Program-made: the position numbers and the translations under genes
The notes under the pieces: generated by a model
The model's database searches: none
Seen by the model: only the letters and a program-made list of their open reading frames with translations
Told to the model about the DNA's origin: nothing
Shown: positions 59,872 to 64,000 of the stretch, piece by piece
Layout: the number at the start of each line of letters is the position of its first letter
Numbering within the stretch: the stretch's first letter is position 1
NCBI RefSeq assembly: GCF_039543385.1
Contig: NZ_BAABJQ010000040.1
Coordinates: 1 to 64,000 of the forward strand
From: Rugosimonospora acidiphila
GTDB taxonomy: Bacteria; Actinomycetota; Actinomycetes; Mycobacteriales; Micromonosporaceae
DNA: 64,000 nucleotides
Direction: 5' to 3'

Positions 59872-59990
59872 ACCGGCTCGCCAGCTCCCGGCGCAACCCA
59901 TTGATGAGCAGCGACCCATCGACGCGCAGCGGCCCACCGACGAGCAACGACCCACCGACGAGCAACGACCCACCGACGACGCCTTCGTGA
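59868..59990 (+). CDS. Repeat-derived 40-residue bridging ORF
   Basis: ATG overlaps the RidA stop (ATGA), and the frame ends 20 bases before the LigB-type start. It encodes a hexapeptide repeat (PPTSND and variants) from four 18-bp repeats. As at 43378, it bridges two genes and may only keep ribosomes moving. Confidence 0.3.
   Translation: MNRLASSRRNPLMSSDPSTRSGPPTSNDPPTSNDPPTTPS
59905..59976. repeat. Four tandem copies of an 18-bp repeat
   Basis: Units at 59905, 59923, 59941 and 59959. The last two are identical (CGAGCAACGACCCACCGA). Confidence 0.85.
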
Positions 59991-60010
59991 AAGGACGGTG
60001 AGACGACCCC

Positions 60011-61006
60011 ATGGCCCGTATCGTTCTTGGCATCGGCTCGTCGCACACACCTCAGCTGAGCACCACTCCCGACTGGTGGGAGGACCACGCCCAGCGCGAC
60101 CGGCGCAACCCGGAACTGCTCGGGCGCGACGGTGAACTGCACATCTTCGACGAACTGCTCGCCGAGAAGTCCTGGAACATCGACCCCTCGCGGCTCACCC
60201 CGCAGGTGTGGGCGGACCTGCACGGCCGCGCACAGACGGCGATCTCCGAACTGGGCAGGGTGCTGGCGGAGGTCGACCCGGACGTCCTCCTGGTCATCGG
60301 CGACGACCAGGAGGAGCTGTTCCTGGACGACGGGACCCCGACCTTTGCGATCTACTGGGGCGACACCATTGACGACTTCGCTCCGGACGAGCACAAGCAG
60401 GAGGCGATGCCGGCCGGGCTGCGCGCCGCGCTGTGGGCGGCACACAACGACACCCGGGAGAGCTACCCGGTGCCGAGCAAGCTGGGCCTGCACCTCATCG
60501 AGTCGCTGATGACCGAGGAGTTCGACGTCGCCCAGCTCCGCACCCAGCGGGAGGGGCGCAGCGTCGGGCACGCCTTCACCTTCGCCCGTCGCCGGCTGAT
60601 GGGCGACCGGGTGATCCCGCTGCTGCCGCTGCTCATCAACACCTACTATCCGCCCAACCAACCCTCGCCGCGCCGCTGCTACCTGCTGGGCCGGGCGCTG
60701 CGCCGGGCCGTCGAGAACTTCCCCGAGGACATCACGGTGGCGGTCGTCGCCTCCGGCGGGCTGTCGCATTTCGTCGTTGATGAACAGCTCGACCGGCGGG
60801 TACTCGACGGGCTGCGCAACCGCGACTTCGAGTCGCTGTCCACCATCCCGCGCCGCTACATGCGCTCCGGCACCTCGGAGAGCCTGAACTGGATAGCGGC
60901 CGGCGGCGCGCTGGAGGGCCTGACCATGAACCTGGTCGACTACGTGCCGGCCTACCGCTCGACCGCCGGCACCGGGGTGGGGATGGCCTTCGCCGTCTGG
61001 CGCTGA
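60011..61006 (+). CDS. LigB-type extradiol ring-cleavage dioxygenase
   Basis: 331 residues. The class III extradiol (LigB) fold is shown by GIGSSHTPQLS (first metal His), DPDVLLVIGDDQEE and ASGGLSHFV near residue 255 (second conserved His block). These enzymes cleave protocatechuate, gallate or similar catechols next to the hydroxyl pair, using Fe(II). LigA-type small subunit is not encoded nearby, but some members work alone. With the RraA aldolases upstream it suggests a 4,5-type meta-cleavage route. ATG follows GAAAGGA at a long spacing. Confidence 0.83.
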   Translation: MARIVLGIGSSHTPQLSTTPDWWEDHAQRDRRNPELLGRDGELHIFDELLAEKSWNIDPSRLTPQVWADLHGRAQTAISELGRVLAEVDPDVLLVIGDDQEELFLDDGTPTFAIYWGDTIDDFAPDEHKQEAMPAGLRAALWAAHNDTRESYPVPSKLGLHLIESLMTEEFDVAQLRTQREGRSVGHAFTFARRRLMGDRVIPLLPLLINTYYPPNQPSPRRCYLLGRALRRAVENFPEDITVAVVASGGLSHFVVDEQLDRRVLDGLRNRDFESLSTIPRRYMRSGTSESLNWIAAGGALEGLTMNLVDYVPAYRSTAGTGVGMAFAVWR

Positions 61007-61040
61007 CCCCCGCGACGACAAACCCCGCAAAACACGAACG

Positions 61041-61070
61041 CCGGGGCGGCCCGATCACCGGCCGCCCCGG
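61041..61070 (+). terminator. Strong hairpin between LigB and hydantoinase genes
   Basis: CCGGGGCGGCC (61041-61051) pairs perfectly with GGCCGCCCCGG (61060-61070), with an eight-base loop. Confidence 0.75.
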
Positions 61071-61104
61071 GATACCGGTGCGCCTGCGCCAAGGAGGAGT
61101 TGGG

Positions 61105-63186
61105 ATGGGCAGAAACCGTTGGCGGGTCGGTGTGGACGTCGGCGGCACGTTCACGGACGTCGCCGTGCTCGACCGGGACACCAGCCGGGTCGAGATCCTC
61201 AAGGTCCCGACCACGCCGGCCGATCCGTCCATCGGGGTGCTCAACGGGATGGCGCGCGCCAGCGAGGTCATCGAGGGCTTCGAGGTGGCGGACGTGGCCG
61301 ACTTCCTGCACGGCACCACCATCACCACGAACGCGCTGATCCAGCGGACGTTCCGGCCGTGCGCGCTGCTGGTGACCGAGGGCATGCGCGGCAGCGTGTC
61401 GGTGCAGGATCAGCGCCGGGTCGGCAACACCTACGACCTGCGCTCCGGCCACCCGGACAGCCTGGTGGCCGACGACCACGTGTTCGAGGTACCGGGCCGG
61501 ATCGGTGCCGACGCGAAGATAGTCCGGGACCTCGACCGGGGTGCCGTGATCGGCATCGCCCGCCGGCTGCGTGAGCTCGACGTGCGTTCGGTGGCGGTGT
61601 GCCTGATGTTCTCGTTCGCCAACCCGGTCCACGAGCAGCAGGTGCGGGAGATTCTGTCCGCGGAACTGCCCGGCGTGCGGGTGAGCCTGTCCAGCGAGGT
61701 GCTGCCGCGGATCCGGGAGTGGCCGCGCATCTCCACCATGCTGCTGGGCGCGAGCCTGGAGCCGCTGCTCATCGACTACATCAGCGCGCTGGCGACCGGT
61801 CTGGTCGAGCGCGGCCTGGCGTACGAGCGGCTGTTCCTGATGGAGTCCAACGGCGGGCTGATGCCGTTCTCGGCGGTGATGGCCGGCGGCCGCGCGGTAC
61901 ACACCCTGCTGTCCGGGCCGGCCGCGGGCGTGCAGGCGGCCATCAGCATCGCGCGGGCGGCCGGTCGCCGCGACCTGCTCACCGTGGACGTCGGCGGAAC
62001 CAGCGCCGACATCGCGTTCGTGCGCGACGGCGAGGCGCTGGAGGTGACCGAGGGCGAGCTGGTCGGCCACCAGATCTACGTGCCGATGCTCGACCTCATG
62101 ACGATCGGCGCCGGGGGCGGCACCCTGTCCCAGGCGACGCCGACCGGGCGCCTGCTGGTCGGGCCCAACAGCGCGGGCGCCGACCCGGGTCCCGCCTGCT
62201 ACGGCCGGGGCGGCCAGGTGCCCACCACCACCGACGCCGACCTGGTGCTCGGACTGCTCGACCCCGACTACTACCTCGGCGGCCAGATGACCGTCGAGGC
62301 GGATCTGGCCACCGAGGCGATCACCAAGCACGTCGCCGAGCCGCTGGGCCTCGACCCGCGGGCCGCCGCCGAGGCCACCCTGCAGCTCAACGAGGTGCAC
62401 ATGGCCGACGCCATCAAGGTGTTCGCCGCGAAGCGCGGCGTGGACCTGGGCGACGCCACCCTGGTGGCCTGCGGTGGGGCCGGTTCGCTGCACGCCTGCG
62501 GGGTGGCCGCAGAGCTGGGGGTGCGGCAGGTGCTGGTGCCTCCGTTCCCCGGCGCGTTCTCGGCGGTCGGCCTGCTGACCACCGACGTCATCCAGGACTT
62601 CGTGCAGACCGACATCACCAGGCTGCGCGAGGGGGCCCAGCCGGCGATCCTCGCCCAGTTCGACGCGCTGCGGGAGCGAGCCGTGCGCTCGCTGGTCGAG
62701 CAGGGCTTCGCCCGCGACGAGATCGTCTGCCACCGCGAGGTGGACGCCCGGTACTCCGGTCAGGGCTTCGAGCTGCGGCTGCGGCTGGCCGACGTGGCGG
62801 ACCAGGCCGACCTGCCCGCCGCGCTGACCGAATTGTTCCACGCGGAGCACGCCCGCATCTACGGTCACGCCGCCGAGTCCGAGCTGGTCGAGGTCGTCAG
62901 CTACCGGATCCGGGCGGTGGTCGAACTGCCCACGTACGAGCTGGCCGTGCTGCCCGACGGCGCGGTCGTCGACGAGCCGCCCCGGCCGCCCCGACGGGTC
63001 TATCACCGCGGCGGCTGGACCGAGGCGGCGGTGGTGCGCCGCGCCACGCTCGCGCCCGGCACCGAGCGGCGCGGCCCGGTCCTCATCGAACAGCCGGACA
63101 CCACCGCGTTCGCCCCGCCCGGCTGGGTGGTGCGCATCGACGCGTACGGCAACCTGCTCATCAGCGATGAAGGGACGCAGCGATGA
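61105..63186 (+). CDS. Hydantoinase/oxoprolinase subunit A (HyuA family)
   Basis: 693 residues from ATG 61105 behind AAGGAGGAG. The ASKHA-type ATPase motifs are VGVDVGGTFTDVAVLD at the start and TVDVGGTSADIAF near 300, with HGTTITTNALIQR and GGAGSLHACGVA as further family blocks. HyuA/HyuB pairs hydrolyse cyclic imides or hydantoins with ATP, and relatives carboxylate ketones. In this island they may act on a lactam, lactone or keto intermediate. The stop overlaps subunit B as ATGA. Confidence 0.88.
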   Translation: MGRNRWRVGVDVGGTFTDVAVLDRDTSRVEILKVPTTPADPSIGVLNGMARASEVIEGFEVADVADFLHGTTITTNALIQRTFRPCALLVTEGMRGSVSVQDQRRVGNTYDLRSGHPDSLVADDHVFEVPGRIGADAKIVRDLDRGAVIGIARRLRELDVRSVAVCLMFSFANPVHEQQVREILSAELPGVRVSLSSEVLPRIREWPRISTMLLGASLEPLLIDYISALATGLVERGLAYERLFLMESNGGLMPFSAVMAGGRAVHTLLSGPAAGVQAAISIARAAGRRDLLTVDVGGTSADIAFVRDGEALEVTEGELVGHQIYVPMLDLMTIGAGGGTLSQATPTGRLLVGPNSAGADPGPACYGRGGQVPTTTDADLVLGLLDPDYYLGGQMTVEADLATEAITKHVAEPLGLDPRAAAEATLQLNEVHMADAIKVFAAKRGVDLGDATLVACGGAGSLHACGVAAELGVRQVLVPPFPGAFSAVGLLTTDVIQDFVQTDITRLREGAQPAILAQFDALRERAVRSLVEQGFARDEIVCHREVDARYSGQGFELRLRLADVADQADLPAALTELFHAEHARIYGHAAESELVEVVSYRIRAVVELPTYELAVLPDGAVVDEPPRPPRRVYHRGGWTEAAVVRRATLAPGTERRGPVLIEQPDTTAFAPPGWVVRIDAYGNLLISDEGTQR

Positions 63187-64000
63187 CCACGGCAACGGTG
63201 CTCGCCGCGGAGCTGACCCGCAGCCGGCTATCCGCGACCATCGGCGAACTGACCCAGCTGCTCTACCGGTCCGCATACTCCACGCTGATGCGCGAGTCGC
63301 GCGACTGCAGCATTTCTCTGCTGTCCGAGAAGGGTGAGGTGCTGGTCGACCGGCCCGGGCCGTTCCACGGGTCGAGCTACAACTACCTCATCAGGCGGGT
63401 CATCGAGCGCTACGACGACCTGGCCCCGGGCGACGTCTTCATGACCAACCACCCGTACGACGCGGGCGTGCCGCACACCCCGGACCTCGCCGTCGTGGTG
63501 CCGGCCTTCGCGGGCGACACCCTGGTCGGGTTCAGCGCGTCGATCGCGCACAAGTCCGACTTCGGCGGCTCGGTCATCGGCAGCGCGTCGATGGACGCCA
63601 CCCAGCTGTACCAGGAGGGCCTGCTGCTGCCGGTCACCCGGGTGGCGCGGGGCGCCGACGCGGAGCTCGACCCCGGCGTCATGGGCATCATCGCCGCGAA
63701 CGTGCGCACCCCCGACCTGTTCTTCGGCGACATGCGCGCGCAGCTCGGGGTGACCCGGGTCGGCGCCGCGCGGCTGTCCGCCCTCGCCGAGCGCACCGGC
63801 GTGCGGGTCCTGCGCGACTGCTTCGCCATGCTGCTCGACCAGGGCGAACGCGCGCTGCGCGACGCGATTTCGAGCTGGCCGGACGGCGAGGCGACGGTCA
63901 CCGGCTACCTCGACAGCGACGGCATCCGCGACCGGCCGGTAAGGATCACCGTGACCGCCCGGATCCAGGGCGACGGCATGGTCTTCGACCTGACCGAAAG
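63183..64000 (+). CDS. Hydantoinase/oxoprolinase subunit B (HyuB family), cut by the window edge
   Basis: The first 272 residues are visible and the frame is still open at 64000. MTNHPYDAGVPHTPDLAVV carries the metal-binding Asn/His/Asp set, preceded by RESRDCSISLLSEKGEVLV. It is the partner of the HyuA subunit, to which it is coupled by a four-base overlap. The full family length is about 500-600 residues, so about half is missing. Confidence 0.87.
   Translation, partial: MTTATVLAAELTRSRLSATIGELTQLLYRSAYSTLMRESRDCSISLLSEKGEVLVDRPGPFHGSSYNYLIRRVIERYDDLAPGDVFMTNHPYDAGVPHTPDLAVVVPAFAGDTLVGFSASIAHKSDFGGSVIGSASMDATQLYQEGLLLPVTRVARGADAELDPGVMGIIAANVRTPDLFFGDMRAQLGVTRVGAARLSALAERTGVRVLRDCFAMLLDQGERALRDAISSWPDGEATVTGYLDSDGIRDRPVRITVTARIQGDGMVFDLTE

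Noticed and set aside
1..64000. Insertion sequence, prophage or integrated element explaining the island
   Set aside because: I found no transposase, integrase, tRNA-derived attachment site or terminal repeats. The composition looks even across the window, so transfer of the island is possible but not shown.

Overview
The window is very GC-rich, densely packed DNA with many GTG starts, ATGA/GTGA stop-start overlaps, leaderless promoters and short intergenic gaps. This is typical of a filamentous Actinomycetota soil bacterium. The genus cannot be fixed from the sequence. I see no rRNA, tRNA, CRISPR array, insertion sequence or phage gene.

Left flank (1 to about 12.6 kb): unlinked, mostly housekeeping or accessory genes. 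They are a SLAC1/TehA-type anion channel, a Clp-N-domain protein with a leaderless promoter followed by a serine hydrolase, a CGNR zinc-finger regulator, a YbdK-type carboxylate-amine ligase, a DUF6492-like putative glycosyltransferase, an unknown protein, a secreted three-repeat protein, a tartrate/D-malate dehydrogenase with its DeoR-type regulator, and an aldo/keto reductase.

Main region (about 12.7 kb to the right edge): a large catabolic and transport island that looks built for aromatic polycarboxylic acids or similar carboxylated compounds. It holds two phthalate-oxygenase-type Rieske proteins, a Gfo/Idh/MocA dehydrogenase of the Pht4 type, two Pht5-like (4,5-dihydroxyphthalate decarboxylase family) proteins, two class II aldolase/adducin decarboxylase-type proteins, two Asp/Glu-racemase-fold proteins that resemble arylmalonate decarboxylase in their cysteine pattern, an amidohydrolase, a LigB-type extradiol dioxygenase, two RraA/HMG-aldolase-type proteins, a ferredoxin and ferredoxin reductase, and hydantoinase/oxoprolinase A and B. 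A CoA branch (crotonase, SCP-x/Ltp2-like thiolase with DUF35 partner, NDP-forming acyl-CoA synthetase, double CaiB CoA-transferase) sits in the middle. Uptake is served by one complete NMT1/Tau-type ABC system, one extra NMT1-type lipoprotein, and two tripartite tricarboxylate (TctC plus fused TctA-TctB) systems. An orphan EutA-like reactivase and three bicupins lie between the two Tct systems.

Regulation: an 11-base AT-rich motif (consensus RYAGSHTAYAR) occurs in the upstream gap of essentially every transcription unit from 12.7 to 57.5 kb, including just upstream of the only GntR/FCD regulator gene (49.2-49.9 kb). In two cases it sits exactly on the -10 of a TTGAC(A/G)-N17-TAGCCT promoter. 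I infer one GntR-controlled regulon covering the island. The recurrent duplication (two or three copies of most enzyme classes) suggests two related substrates or two stages of one pathway. The island continues past the right edge, where the hydantoinase B gene is cut.
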